From: Parus major | Lineage: Eukaryota; Chordata; Aves; Passeriformes; Paridae | Length of the DNA: 64,000 bases | Direction: 5' to 3' | NCBI RefSeq assembly: GCF_001522545.3 | Contig: NC_031768.1 | Location: 80,509,769 to 80,573,768, forward strand | In this document: positions 24,043 to 36,700 of the stretch, piece by piece | Position numbering within the stretch: position 1 is the first letter of the stretch | How the letters are laid out: each line of letters begins with the position of its first letter | Notes under the pieces: model-generated | Databases searched by the model: none | What the model was told of the DNA's origin: nothing | The model's input: only the letters and a program-made list of their open reading frames with translations | Made by a program: the position numbers and the translations under genes

Positions 24043-24157
24043 CTCTGAACAACCTGTTCTGGTTGGAGATGTTCCTGTTCATTGCAGAGGCATTGGATAA
24101 GATGTCCTTTAAAGGTCCTTTCTAACCCATTGAATCATCATTCAATGATGATTCTTG
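24043..24157 (+). mobile_element. CR1 LINE extreme 3' end
   Basis: Forward CR1 tail with GAACAACCTGTTCTGG, TTGGAGATGTTCCTG, CATTGCAGAGG, GATGTCCTTTAAAGGTCC and TTTCTAACCCATTGAATCATC. These match the last ~100 bases of CR1. The terminal microsatellite has become the palindrome GAATCATCATT-C-AATGATGATTC (24132-24154). Confidence 0.82.
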
Positions 24158-24798
24158 CTACTGTTATAAAATCACCTTTTAACTCTTGTGCTTCTATATT
24201 AGTAAGGATGGGATTTATCTCAGTTTTAGACAGCCCTGCCCGAAATGTTTATTTCTGTGCTAGTCATCCAGACTGACCTTTTTGCACTTGCATCAGTTGT
24301 GTTAGAAACACCCATCCCAGGATGAAGTACATTTATCCCTCTGCTTGCCATCAGGATAAACTCACTGATTCATTCAGTATGTGTTTTATGCTTCAGAAGT
24401 CTGAAGGGAGACAGATGAAATCTGTAAAGGACCAGATAAAACCTGTTCAGATGGCTGTTTGTTTCTTTGGTTGCTGTTGCTGCTCTAATAGAACTGATGT
24501 TCAAAGTCACTGATTTTCTCCAGTTAAATGAATTTTGTCCACTTGCCAGAGACAGAGGACACCTGCCTCTCGCCTTAGAAAGGCTAATGTGCTTGGCTAA
24601 GTACAAAGATTGCTATATGGAGTGGATAATAGGAAAGGTTTGGCAATTTGAAACTAGACTGAACAGCTGAAAGCAGGCCTGAGGTTTGAATACTTCCATG
24701 GAAATTAATGTTGTAGTATTTGCTCATTTTTCAATATATGGTGTATGGTTTTGTAAATTAACAGTATTTTACTTACAAGGGAAAAGTAACAATATATG
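24158..24798. other. Unique sequence, no gene recognised
   Basis: Nothing recognisable between the CR1 tail and the LTR-like block. Confidence 0.5.
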
Positions 24799-25445
24799 TG
24801 TTTTGGTTTAGGGAAAATCTGGGAGAAAACCTCCTAATGGGGTCCCTCCAGAAAGCAAATTTAAGTGACTTTCCTCTTAATTGGTTTGGGAAAATATTTT
24901 TTTGGAGAAAAGTGGAAAAAATATTTCTTTAATAAGCAAAGTATTTATAAGCATAAAAAAATAGAATAATATTAAATAATAAAAATTTTTCTTGTTTGAA
25001 AAATTTAGAAAAGTCTTTTTGTGGGGTGTAGCTCGGCTCGCTCAGTCTCTTTTCAGTCCCTTCTGTGTTGGAAAGTGCTGAGGCCCAAGCCCTGGTGGGC
25101 CCCAGGCATGAGCTTCCAGAGTTTGTCTGGGATTTTGGTCCAGAGCAGGTTTGAACTGATCTAAGAAAAAAGAAAAAAACAGTCTGAGGAACTTCTCTGC
25201 CTCAGCTAGCTAAAAACTAAAAGGGAAAAGCAAAGGGAAGCTCTGTGCTGCTGTCTGTCCATGCTGCAGACACCACAGTCCAGAAACAGAATACGGAGGA
25301 GTGAGTGTCATTTCTGAAAACAAACTGCAGCTTCTTCTTTCCCCTCTTCACTACTGGAACCAGTCCTAAAGGTGCAGAACTTAACACCCAGCATAAGCAG
25401 AACAGGCAATTGGGGATACAAGCATCATAAAGTTACTTTAGGACA
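24799..25445 (-). mobile_element. Probable solo LTR of an avian endogenous retrovirus
   Basis: Read on the minus strand the block begins TGTCCTAAAG and ends TTTTCCCTAAACCAAAACA, an end that resembles avian LTR families I have seen. In the same orientation CTTATAAATA and TTATTAAAG give a TATA-like and a polyadenylation-like element. The plus strand includes GTAGCTCGGCTCGCTCAGTC and CCAGAGTTTGTCTGGGATTT, also familiar from bird LTRs. No primer binding site or internal region adjoins it. Boundaries and family are uncertain, and no target duplication was found. Confidence 0.5.
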
Positions 25446-25449
25446 TACT

Positions 25450-25464
25450 GGAAGGAAGGAAGGA
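25450..25464. repeat. Short (GGAA)n tract
   Basis: Nearly four GGAA units next to the edge of the LTR-like block. Confidence 0.85.
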
Positions 25465-25619
25465 GAAGGCTTGAAAAACATCTTTGAGAAGTTTATGCAC
25501 TGCAAAATTTCTTCTTGAGGCAATTCTTCATTCCTGGAGATAAAAGCCAGAAAATAATTTATTAGTGTTGGAAGCAAAACAGTGTCAAATCTAGTAGTTA
25601 TCTAATGCATTCTAGTTGT

Positions 25620-25983
25620 CATAGAATCAAATATAGAATCATAGAATGGTTTGTGTTGGAAAGGATCTTAAATATCATCTACGTCCAACTCCTCTGCCAT
25701 GGGCAGGGACATTTTCCACTAGACCAGGTTGCTCCAAGCCCCATCCAACCTGGCCTTGAGCACTGCCAGGGGTGGGGCATCTGTGGTGGGGCAACCTGTG
25801 CCTGTGCCTCACCACTCTCACAGTGAAGAGTTTTTTTCCTAATATCAAATCTAAACCTACTTTCCTTCAGGTAGAAGCCATTCCCTTGTGTTCTGTCACT
25901 TTACATCCTTGTGGAAAGTCCCTCTCCATCTCTCTTGTATCCCCTTTAGCTGCTGGAAGGTGCAGGATGGCTGCTATAAATAA
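25620..25983 (-). mobile_element. CR1 LINE 3' end fragment
   Basis: Reverse-oriented CR1 beginning with a duplicated tail unit (ATAGAATCAAATATAGAATC) and continuing through GGTTTGTGTTGGAAAGGATC, TGCCATGGGCAGGGACATT, AACCTGGCCTTGAGCACTGC and ACAGTGAAGAG. It is non-coding and truncated near CTGCTATAAATAATC. Confidence 0.94.
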
Positions 25984-28424
25984 TCTAATGGTTGACTACT
26001 GCTTCTCACCTGAGTAGCCATACATTTCACTCTCTTTCTTCAGACTGAAGCAAGCTACTGCTGGGAGCTTGGGTTAGGATTCCTCTTAGTGTTCAGTGCT
26101 CTTAGTTGGCATGTGGGGTCATACAAGCTGGAAAACCAGTCCTGACTTTCTATAAAACCAGTCCACAAGTTTGGTTTTATACACAGGCTTATGAAGGACC
26201 CTGCAGAGCTTAGGCTCTCCTGGTGCTGTTTGCTCTTTTAAAGTTGGCAAATCTTCCTGGTGCTTAAGTTTCAAAACAATATTATTCTACAACTGCAGCT
26301 TGTCTGAGCATAAGTAATCCTATTACAAGTAAATTTGGCCTCAGAGACGAAGATGAAACCAAAAGGCAAAAAGCAATGAACAAAGACAACTGCTCTGCTG
26401 CAACAGCCCCCCACATCAAATTATCATTTAATTTACAGAAATCCATGTTCCTTTTTGAATTCTTAGATTAATATCTTGAGTAAATAAAATACATTTGGAC
26501 CGTCCATTTCTGCTATATCCAGTTCTTCTTTGGAAGGATTTTTTATTTCTTCTTCAAAGAAGACAGATCCATTCCCCCAGTTAATAATATGGAGTTAAGG
26601 AGATATTTCAAGGGAGTTAGTTTTGATTTGAAGATACATCAATATATATTCTTCAGTTGCTGAAGGTCATCATTCAGGACAGGAGATCTATGGAGGTTTA
26701 GTCAAAAACACAGCCACTTTCTGAGATTTTCACATTCTCTTTGACTCAAGCTTGAAAAATAAAGTATTAGGCTGTGTTTCTAGGATTCTGAATATCCTGG
26801 ACAAGCTCAAAGGGATTGAGAACTCTTGTGTCATAGATGGCTGAAGAGAAAGGGCAAAGAATTCTCTGCTGCTGCCCAGTGTTTGTCCTGCCATCTTTGC
26901 TGTTTGCCTACCAGCCACTAAAATACTATAGTGCCTCCAGAGGGTATAAAGCTGTGGTAACTTATTCAGTGTTAAGGTCAAATTCCACTTCAGCTAGATA
27001 CAAGGAGAGGGCTTCTATTTTTCCTGTTCCTTCTGTAGCAGCTGTGGAGGGTCTGCCTTTTACAATATTGTCTGCAAACCAATGTGGTACCAGGCTGTAA
27101 TGTAGAAGTGCACAATAAAAACACTAACAGAAAATATAAGTTGGGATAAAATGTTTAATGACTTCCATGAAAACTTTGCATTTTATGCCCTTAAGTAAAA
27201 GGCAAAATATTTATGAACAGTTCTGGGTGAGGGCTCTACCTTTGTATTTCAGTACTAATTGGAGTGATGACTTCTGCAGTAATGTGCTTAGATATCAATC
27301 ATCAGTTCTGGCACACTGCAGCTAAATACCTTTCTCTCTCCTTACCCTAGGTACCACCAGCCTGATGGTACATGGGCCCTGAGTATACATCTTGGTTCCA
27401 CAAACAGAACTTGGTACTTCTTTTTCAAGTACAGTCACTCCTTTCTTTGTTTCCACTGTAACTTGGAGATATTTCCTGATTTCCTCTTTGCTGAGTTTAT
27501 TTGTCCAGATCCAGCTGATTCACGTCTGGGACAGAACCCTTTTTTTTTTTCTGCCTTTATCTGTACTGAATGCCTCACACCCAGTGGAGATACACAGAGA
27601 ACCACCTTCTGCCAGCCATGTGGGATGAAGAAGCTCTGGGCAATCTGCTACCTGAAGTTATTGTGTTTTGTTCCTCTAGTACACTCTTAGAGATCCCAGG
27701 CATTGTCAAATATCAGTGACGGAGGACAGCCGTATGCCCAGGCCAAGTAAAGGTTCCATGCCTCTGAAAAGGATTTGATGAACAGAAGGATGGCTGTGTT
27801 GGCTCTGATGAGCTGCAGGGTGAATTTCAGGGCTGGAGAGAGAAAGTTGAAGACAGAGGCTTTTGAGAGCAGCTGGAGACTTTACTGCTAATTGCCTGAT
27901 CTAGTGAGATGTTCTTGGCATACAGCTTTGTGACAGAAGGAATTACAGTGCCTGATTGCCAGCCAGAAATGCCTAAGCATACAATCCACCTTGTGTGAGG
28001 AAATGGGAGACTAAAAGGCCCTCTGTGTGGGAAAGGGCTTAGAGGCACACAGAATTGCTTACAGTGATTACAGGAGCCACGTGATCTCAGTATGTACCTT
28101 CCAGGACCATACACTTTTGCTGCATTCAAGGGGGGAGATAATTTCTTATCTTTGCATTATCACATCTGAGTAAAGAACATACTGTAGCCTGTGTGTTTCC
28201 ACTGAGCAACAAAGGAATTTTGACCTTGTGTATTTTTTAAAGATCTCCTGAAGTTCATTTCCTAGTAATGAAAAATCACATGATTTCTATAAAATATGGC
28301 TTTCAGATTTCACTTGGCACATAACCCAGTCCTCTGGGCATGCAACTCTGCTAGTTCAGTCCTGCACTACAGCAAGATTTTGCAGACATTTACCAACTCA
28401 TTTCTTTTCTTTTCCCTCTTCCAG
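25984..28424. other. Unique sequence, no gene recognised
   Basis: AT-rich DNA with a T11 run at 27540-27550. A pyrimidine-rich acceptor-like string ends CTTACCCTAG near 27350, but no good donor follows. Confidence 0.5.
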
Positions 28425-28494
28425 TCTGATGAAGAGCAGAGAGCTGCAACACTTATCTCTCTGATTAGAATGATAAATTGGAACTGCATTTATG
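28425..28494 (+). other. Candidate internal exon (70 bp)
   Basis: A strong acceptor (TTTCTTTTCTTTTCCCTCTT then CCAG) and a good donor (TATG|GTAAGC) bracket 70 bases. Only one plus-strand frame is open across it; its product starts SDEEQRAATLISLIRM. The frame enters in phase 0 and leaves in phase 1. I do not recognise the peptide, and there is no neighbouring exon I can prove. It may be coding, an exon of a non-coding RNA, or a chance pairing. Confidence 0.25.
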
Positions 28495-31017
28495 GTAAGC
28501 CTCAAGAAGGTGACAGTTCAGGTCTAAAGACATCTGCCTGTCCTCAAAGAATGACCTCTGAGCCCAGCACAGCACAGAGTTGTGTAATATATGTCACTTG
28601 CACATTCCTTGGTACTCATCCAGAGCCCAGTCTGTGCCAGCCCCGTATCAGAATCAGCACAAGGGGAGGGTTGGCATGAACACAACTGCTGCTCTTGGGT
28701 CTGCCTCGAAGAGCTGCAGTCCCAAAGGAAAAACAAAGCCAAGAGGAAGGGAGCAGCAACAAACCTGACCTTAGCATGCTGCTGAAAGCCAAACTTCTTG
28801 TGGGTTGAGTACTTGAATTTTTGAACAAATTTGTTCAACTGTCTTTAATTTGAACAATGGCTAATGGGTTGTCTTTGTTTTTGCTTCTACAGTGAAGTTG
28901 GACTTTGTGTATAGTCTTTGTGCACAAGAAGGTTTCTAAACAAAAAACCTTCAATAAGCTTGGTATATTTGTGCTCAAACAGAAGAAAAAGCTAGAAAAT
29001 CTGCATTCCTCAGCTAAGCACACATATAAAATTGTATACAAATACCATATCTTTGTGTGTATAATCAATCTGTTATATATGAATTGCCATCCTTCCCTAG
29101 TTCTCAAGGTGTGAAACGCTTTCCATCTGAAAACCAGACACACACCTCCAAAATGAATCTGGTGTATTTTCCAGATCTGTGTTTTCATAGTATCTAGTCC
29201 CATTTCTCCTTGTTTTACCCTTTCCCATCTTAACAATATGAAGAAATATGAAAACTGTTGAAGAAATGAAGTTCTAAACTGATGAATAAAACTGAACTAC
29301 CAGACAAAGATACTTGCAAAGTTAGGGCCTACACCTCATATTATCTAATAAACCAGCAGCAGCTGGCACTTCCAGGGTGCAGGGCAAATAGTGTATTTTA
29401 TGCTACAGGATGAATTTGCCCAGTCTTTTCCTGGACTCCACCCCTTACTCACACTGTCTGGCACCTACAGGGAGCAAAAGAATAGCTGGTGAGCTCTGGA
29501 TCGTGCTCTCTGTCTTTCATGATTACTGAATGTTATTTCATGGGTAACACCAGTATTTTCTATGTCTCAGTAAAACCATGTTACTAGTGTCAGTGACTCA
29601 GAATTCAAGCAGTAATTCATCACTGGTTTATTTTCAAGATAACATCCCAGAATCTTTTCCCTAGAGCTGGGGTAAGAGTTCTGTTTGCTACCATGTTTCA
29701 GCAAAGTCCCAGCCACAAGACCCAGCTCTCACGCAGCCAACATGCAGACTTCCAGCTCCTTGTGGTCAGGAAGATCCAAATATCAGATCAGACCAATACT
29801 TTCAGCCTCTAGAAAAGATAAAAATCCTGAGGTGCCCAGACTGTTTGCACACCCTGCAGCTGTGTTCCACCAGCATGCCTGCATAAGGTGATCCCTTCTG
29901 CTTTGCAAAGAGCCAAGTACTCAGCTTTTCTGGACTTGGGTCATTCAAATCAATTTGTTCTGATAGACATCTTTGAAGGTGACAAACACTTTAACCTCAG
30001 TCAGAGCAAGACTCCACTACACTCAGATTTGGAAACAACATTTTGATCCCACACTCACAGTAGACAGTACTCACAGTGACTTTTTACAGAAATGCCTTCA
30101 AACACTGATCTCAGCTTCTTTCCAAATCCTTCCATGTATTCATGGGGAAGATTAGTTTTAGTGCATTGTTTGTATAAAAGGTAAAAATAGCAAAAGTTAC
30201 ATAAAATTCTGCATACATGTGTCCTTGCATGGTAACACAACAAATATGTTAAGGGAGTTTTGTCCTGAAAGAAATTAAAGCATATTTTGAGTAGATGAGA
30301 TGGAGACAGTCAAAGCATACACCATTCAACAAATATGAGCAACAAGTTTTTTCAAAGGTGTGACAGCTGCTTGGTTTTATTCAGTTATATTAAAAGATGG
30401 GAAACTCAGGGCATTTGTGGACTCTGCAATTTTAAATACCATAAATGAAGTAGGACTGCCCTGCACTCCATCCAGGATGCGTTGGATGTTTTCTTTCAAA
30501 AGAAGAGAGAATTAAGCCTTTAAGAGGAATTCCAGAGAAAGATTGTAAGTTTAGGGCTGAGATATAAACTGTAAATAGTATCATGGGAAATACAAAGAAA
30601 TACAGGCTAAAGATGGCTTTAGCATAAAAAATTTGAAGAGACACAAGAGCTGGCCAGTCAGAGCAGAGCTGTGAGAGTCTTGAGGACACATAGCTGGAAC
30701 TTGATGCAAAGAGAAGCCTGAGGTGCAGAGATGCCAACCTCATTCTCTCTCCTGTGGACTCTTGCTCCCCATCAGTCTGACAAGGAAGAGTGGACCCAGC
30801 ACTGTGCCTATCTGAGCTGTCAATCCCTCTGCCATTAAAACTGGAGGCAGCATAACTGAATGGGAAAAGCCAATTCTGTGGGGAAAAACGCCTGCACAGC
30901 CCTCTGTTCTGCTTTTGCAGAGGGCCTGGCTGCCCTGGAGCCTGCCCCTGTGTGGGGAGGGCAGGTGTTCTATTGACATGTCATTTGTGCACTGGAGAAG
31001 AGGGCTTGTGTGCACTG
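28495..31017. other. Unique sequence, no gene recognised
   Basis: Open frames up to about 130 codons occur on the minus strand near 28.8-29.2 kb but show no family signature. No transposon recognised. Confidence 0.5.
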
Positions 31018-31026
31018 GCAGCCCAG

Positions 31027-31165
31027 ATGGACACGATGGCGGTGCAGTCGCGTTCCCTCTTCCAGAGGCGTTGCCATGCGTTTGTCGCTACGGTCGCTGA
31101 GATGCAGCAGCAAACAGATGAGTTACGTGAAAAATGAACTCGTACTGGGAGCAGCTGAGCGTAGT
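31027..31165 (+). other. CpG-dense cluster with a 36-codon open frame
   Basis: Twelve CpG dinucleotides fall within about 130 bases, far above the depleted background. An ATG at 31027 opens a 36-codon frame ending at TGA (31135-31137). Its C-terminal part (VAEMQQQTDELREK) looks like a heptad-patterned helix. A CCCTCTTCCAG acceptor-like string lies inside, just before AGGCGTTGCC. I do not recognise the peptide. The cluster could be a constrained exon, a small promoter or a CpG-rich repeat remnant. Confidence 0.22.
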
Positions 31166-32066
31166 ACAAAGGGGGCAGAGCCTTCTTGGTGGCACTCACA
31201 GATGCCTCTCACTCTTGTGTTACCACCTGTGTTCTTCAGCAGCGCTTCGTGTTTTGCCAAACCTTGTTTTGCTGTCACTTGAATGTGAGGGCTGCTCTTG
31301 TCATTTGTGCCGCTGCTTGTTTGTGTTGAGGAGCAAGAAGCGGCCCCATTCACCCACCCACCCTCCTTGTTCTGAGACACTGGGCTCCCATTTAATGAGT
31401 GCTCATACAGCAGAGTTTACAGCCCACGTACAAGGCCAGACAAAAGGGCAAGGAAAAACAAAATACTTGAAAAGGGCAAAGAAGCAGTGAAATTAACATA
31501 AATTTACCTAGTTAGAAACATACTAATTGTAGCAAAAATCAAGGCTGGCATTCACACAGCCTGGCTTTGCTGGGGAGTGTTTTGTCTGGCATCATAAGAG
31601 TGGTGAACCTCTAATTGATATGATCTTGAAATCAGTGGGATATCAGCACAGTAGGAGTGGTGGCTACACTTTCAGACCTCCCACCTTCAGGCCTGAGCCT
31701 TGAAAAAAGAAGTCTTAGAAGAGAAACACCAATAAACCCTACAGCATATTTCAGACTTATAAAAATTTTAATCATAATCACTGTTTTATTCACAAGAAAA
31801 GGAGTGTAAAAATCTGGCCCCTATTAAAAAAAAAAATTTGGATTAAAATGCTGATTTTAATGAAGTTTTCAAAGGAGAATCCTATTTAAAGCTCCTGTCT
31901 CCTCATTTTGATAGATTCCCCATGGAAATGTACATAAGGATATCTCCTTTAGAAAATAAAATGTGCTGTCCTTTGAATTTATTTGAAATTCCAGGTGGAA
32001 AATACAACAGCTTGGTATTCCTTTCACTAACAGAGTCAACAGAGAGATATAGGTATGCAGAGCACA
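31166..32066. other. Unique sequence, no gene recognised
   Basis: No element or exon recognised. An A-rich run lies near 31827-31840. Confidence 0.5.
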
Positions 32067-32077
32067 ATACATATATT

Positions 32078-32116
<39 letters not shown>

Positions 32117-32123
32117 ATATATG
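32067..32123. repeat. (TA)n microsatellite
   Basis: Two long TA runs are separated by a single TTTA interruption, preceded by ATACATATATTTATATA. The tract is self-complementary and can extrude as a cruciform. It creates meaningless Ile/Tyr-repeat frames on both strands. Confidence 0.97.
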
Positions 32124-33463
32124 TAAATAATTACCTGTGCCAAAGGAAATGAAGCAAGCTTCAGGCTAAAAACTGATGGGAAAAATGGAGTGTGTGTCTT
32201 CTTTCTGTTCTTACTTTGAGAGTAGGATTCTGCAGTCAGGTCTTGTATAATCATCCCACTTCTATTGAGAGAGTATGTACAGTTTCCTGTGCAAAAATCA
32301 GACACATCACTGCTTAGGCAGAGGGACAAACATGCTGCATCAATCACAGGCTTTCTTTGTGACAGTGATCATATAATTTTAAAAATTAATGCCAGTTTGA
32401 GATTTGTCTATAAAGCAGGGGTGAACTACACAGAAATATCAATAAACCAGGATTTGGGAAGGTAAACATAACATAGGCTCAGACATAGATTTTAAAGCAA
32501 TCTGGTCATATTATTAACCCAAGCACAGGATTTCAGGGTGAGCACACACGTGTTTAACATGCTCAGCACACTCCTGACTGAGGCCCATAGCAGGGGACAG
32601 TACCAGACAGCTCTGAAGCAGGAGGTGCCTGGCGCTGATTTGGATAAGAGTGAAAAAGAGTGACACAGTTGGTGCTGCCAGACATATGAGCTGATTTTTA
32701 GCAGTATTCTCAGAAAAAAAAACACTTGTGAATTGATCATTAACAAAATTCAGTTAAATAATATCTCTTGTCTGGAGTAAATTTCCAGGTGATACACCTT
32801 GGGTGTCCAGAGTTCTAGAGAATTTGTATGCATAGAGCAAGTACCTAACCACAGGGTAAGGGTCACTGTCACTGTTATGGGCAGTTCCAACTAACTGATT
32901 AAGATAAATCAAGGTCTAAGTGTATCACACTTTTGTCAGGAAAAGACATTCTCCAAAATTATTTTTAAGGCCTCACAATTCAAGTATTATAGCTGCCTAA
33001 ACTTATATTCATTGTAATAATTTTAATTAATTTTTTTTCAATACTTGTGCCATCCATTAGAGTATTTCCACAGAATCAATTTCCACAGGATTCAATACAT
33101 GGTTTATGTTTTCTTTTCCCAAGAATGAAAGACATCAGGGGTGGGAATCATTTGACCAAATACAACCATTTATTTTCAATCAAGTCATCTCCTAACTTCC
33201 TTTTGACTGTCTGCAGAGACACTTTATCTCATGTTAAAGACCGTAAAAATGAGGCAAATTAATTGTGCCCTCAAAAAGCATATTTCTTGCTTTTCCTTGC
33301 AAGCAAGCTGAGAGATACTAGCTCAGGTGTTCCCATGTGCACTGAAAATGTCTAAAGTTAACTGAGATAAATGCCAGCATGTCCTACTTCATGGGGTTTT
33401 TTTTTCAAGTACCACAAATATTTTGGGCTTTGTTCAATTCCTGATGCAATTTCTGATTTGTGA
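32124..33463. other. Unique AT-rich sequence, no gene recognised
   Basis: Short frames only and no recognisable element. Confidence 0.5.
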
Positions 33464-33538
33464 CTGCTCTATCATCACCAGCTGAGAACACAGTGTTGCC
33501 TCCCTTCCCCTCAGCAGGAGGACACTCTTTTGGAAGAT

Positions 33539-33706
33539 ATGGTGTCACCAGCTGTTAGTGCTACAGTCATTATCGTTGTCACCACTGTCATATGGGTGAG
33601 CACTTACTTGTGCTTCCTGAGGTGCGTCTGCTCTGGATGCTGCAAAGCCACCCAGGCAGCACCAGACAGAAGACATGACCCCAGCAGGTTTGAAGAACAG
33701 GTGTAA
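33539..33706 (+). CDS. Possible micropeptide ORF with one transmembrane-like segment
   Basis: A 55-codon frame starts at an ATG in good context (GATATGG: G at -3 and +4). Residues 5-27 form an uninterrupted hydrophobic segment (SATVIIVVTTVIWVSTYLCF). A basic, cysteine-rich juxtamembrane stretch follows (RCVCSGCCK, residues 28-36) and then a polar tail with RRHD. Such a layout would fit a single-pass membrane micropeptide with possible acylation cysteines. The frame stays open upstream to 33464. A strong acceptor (CCTCCCTTCCCCTCAG) ends at 33514, so it could be a last exon. I know no homologue, and a frame of this length is expected by chance, so confidence is low. Confidence 0.15.
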   Translation: MVSPAVSATVIIVVTTVIWVSTYLCFLRCVCSGCCKATQAAPDRRHDPSRFEEQV

Positions 33707-36700
33707 TCTCACCTCACCAGAGAATCTACTGAGCTGTGACAAGTTTCTGCAAGAAGTCCCAGAACATAGAGGAGACATGGTATTCGGAGACTAATAACAA
33801 GAAGCACACCCTCATCCAACATCAGTGTTTTGCCACACTGTACTCTCTGCATCTTTAATTTCTTTTCCTAGGTATAGTGAGTCTTATTCTGAAGTTTTCT
33901 GAGGAAATGCTTCACTAGGCAACACTTTCAGTAGCATTTGGCATTCCTTGGCATTTTTCATCTTTTCTGTTATTATCTGATTTACTGCATTTTTGTGGAC
34001 ACTTTCCTGCTTTCACAGTTGAAAATGGGTTAGGGGTTCCAGAGTTCTGCCTTTGCTACCATCTTTCTTGCTTGGCAAGAGAGAGGAAGAGCCAAAAACC
34101 TTGGGAATTGTCTGAATTTTTTATCTTTTGAAACTGTAAAGACAAACTGGACACACTTTTGGCACTCCAAAGGCAAATACACATACGCATAAATCCATCC
34201 ACTTCATACACTATGGCTTGCATCGTGTCAGAGGTCAAAACAGGTGATCTAGTGATCTTCTGACCTTCTAATCTTAATTTGATCTTCTGATCTTAAACTC
34301 AGTGCCAACAAGTGCTCACATTTCAGTTACTAACAGAGCTTTCAAGTCCATGTTTTGCTTTTTCTTTTCTATTGAACCATTTCATTTTTGCCATGTAACC
34401 AACATGCTACTGGGAATCTATCAGAGCCACAATACTGACTGTTTAAAAAAACCTCTCAGCCGTTATAATTCTGGGCATGCAAGTGATATTCTCCCACTCA
34501 TGTCCTAGTCAGTGACTGTACCATGTTTGAACCACACTAGCTCTGGGGGGGAAAACCCCACGTCTGGAAAAAATAGAGAAAATTAATCTGAAGCTTTCTG
34601 ACAACTGATATTTTTTTTTGTCATTTCCAGGGCCTAACGAGAAAATGAAGTTCAAAAGAAAATGTCAGTGGAATGTCTCTTTTTGGATCTTCTTGGCCTA
34701 AGCTGGACTGGGAAGAGCTGAAAAGCTTTTTTTCTGGAACAGCTGATTGTGAGTTTTTTTCTGCAGCTTGCAAATCAAAAGTACAGATAAATGAAGGCAA
34801 ACATCCCAGTGGTGGCCTGTTTGAGACCTGCCTGCATCAAGTCTTTGAGAGGTGTGTTGTTTACCACTGGCACATTCACTGAGGCAAACTACAGCTGTGT
34901 TTTCCCTTTTACAAAGGTACCTCTCCAGCACACTTTTTTTTTTTTTTATGTCAACATCTTCTCTTGTCCTTTAAAAAAAACCCCAAACCATTTGGGTCTT
35001 TGTTTTTACAGAAAAAAACAAACTTGAAGATGGAATATTTGAAATTCCCATGAGGCAAATGTGAAAGAGAAACTCTTATTTTGCAAATCTGCCTATGTTG
35101 CATGAGCCAATCCACATTTTTTGATGAGTGGAGTTGCCAGCAATGCATGCCAGGTTGGTTTTGAATCTGATGTGCTTCCCTTGGGCATCTAGTGCTCCTA
35201 ATTCAACAGCAAGGAAGAAAAGAGCCAGGACCACTTTTATTCTGGGAAAGGGCCTACAAAAAGCAGCACAGCTCTGCATGCAGATCTGGATATTATTGTG
35301 GAAATTAAACTAGTTATTCATAGCCAAATTTCACCTGCAATGGATCAGCATTACTTGTGATTAAAGCTAGTATGTTTGTTTTGCCAAGTCAAAGCTGTAT
35401 GTTGTGTTTTTCCTCTTAAGTATGTATTTCAGTATTTCTGTGTATCTCTGTCACAAGATAACTGAAGAGCCAACTTCCATCAGATGAAAGACTGTCCTTG
35501 GCAAATCTACTGTGTTCCAAAATACAAAATAGCAGTCTATTCAATAACAGCTTAGGCCTTTTTTTTGTTTCAAAATTCAGCTATCTAGAAAATATTCAAA
35601 TCTAAATCAGGAGAGAAATGATCACTTGCATTCATTAGGACCATGTGTGCCAACATTCCTTTTAATATATTACTTTAACCTGAAATGTAGTTCCTAGCAT
35701 CTCACTCAGTAGGTTTACTGTGTTCCAGTCCAGTGGCTCATGCACTAGCTCTGACGGAGTTGTGCATCCCAACTGTTTTCCTGGATATATTTTCTTTGCA
35801 GTAATAAGGTGATTTTTTGGCTCTTAAACCAATGAAAGCTGCAGAATGAGATAATAATGTTATAAACTGAACCCATATTAGTGATAGCAAAATGGATAAG
35901 GGGGAGAGAAAAGAATGGGAAGTCATGAAAATGCATAGGGGATCAGAAATCCTGCTCATGGTGTATTACTGTTCACTCCAAAGTGAGTACAGAAGTAACC
36001 CCAACTGTTCCATACCCAGTGTTCTCATCTCCTCATCTCTCTTCCACAGAGCTGGACTCCTCCAGCCATTCCCAAAGATATCCTCAATCTCTTTGAGACT
36101 GAGTCCCCATCACAGCCAAGACCAAGAATATAGACCATTCATTCTCGTTATTCACCTGCCTTAATTTTGTTTTTCATTTCCTCCCATCTACTCCATATTT
36201 TCTGTGACATTCCCATTACCCATGGCCCAGTGCATAACTCCTATTACTGCTGACACTTCTGGGTTACTTCAATTCTGTTTGCCAGAAAAGATTGTTCCCT
36301 AAATGTTGCAGGGAACATGACAGAATTGGTTATATACAAAATATATAATCATATAAAAAAATTCAAATGGAATTTATACAATGTTCTCCATTTTTTCTTG
36401 TTAAATATAAGGCAATTCTTCACTCATTAAAGAATAATTATCGGTTGCACATATCTGATGAAGGTCCTCAGAACTCTGCTACTTGCAACCATGGATCTCA
36501 GTTCATCAAGACATCTTGTAAAAAAGAAGCCAAAAGAAAGATTTTTAAGTTGCTGAAATATAGAATAACCCATCTCTTAAACCAATATGGCTTAATTTTC
36601 AGGTCTGGTGTCTAAATAGTACATCTTTAAGCTAGACCACTGATCAATGAAATTAGCTACTGCAGCCATGAAAACGACAGAAAATTTTTGAAGGGATATA

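Noticed and set aside
30173..30181. TATAAAAGG string
   Set aside because: No CpG-rich start region, donor or frame follows; expected to occur by chance in AT-rich DNA.
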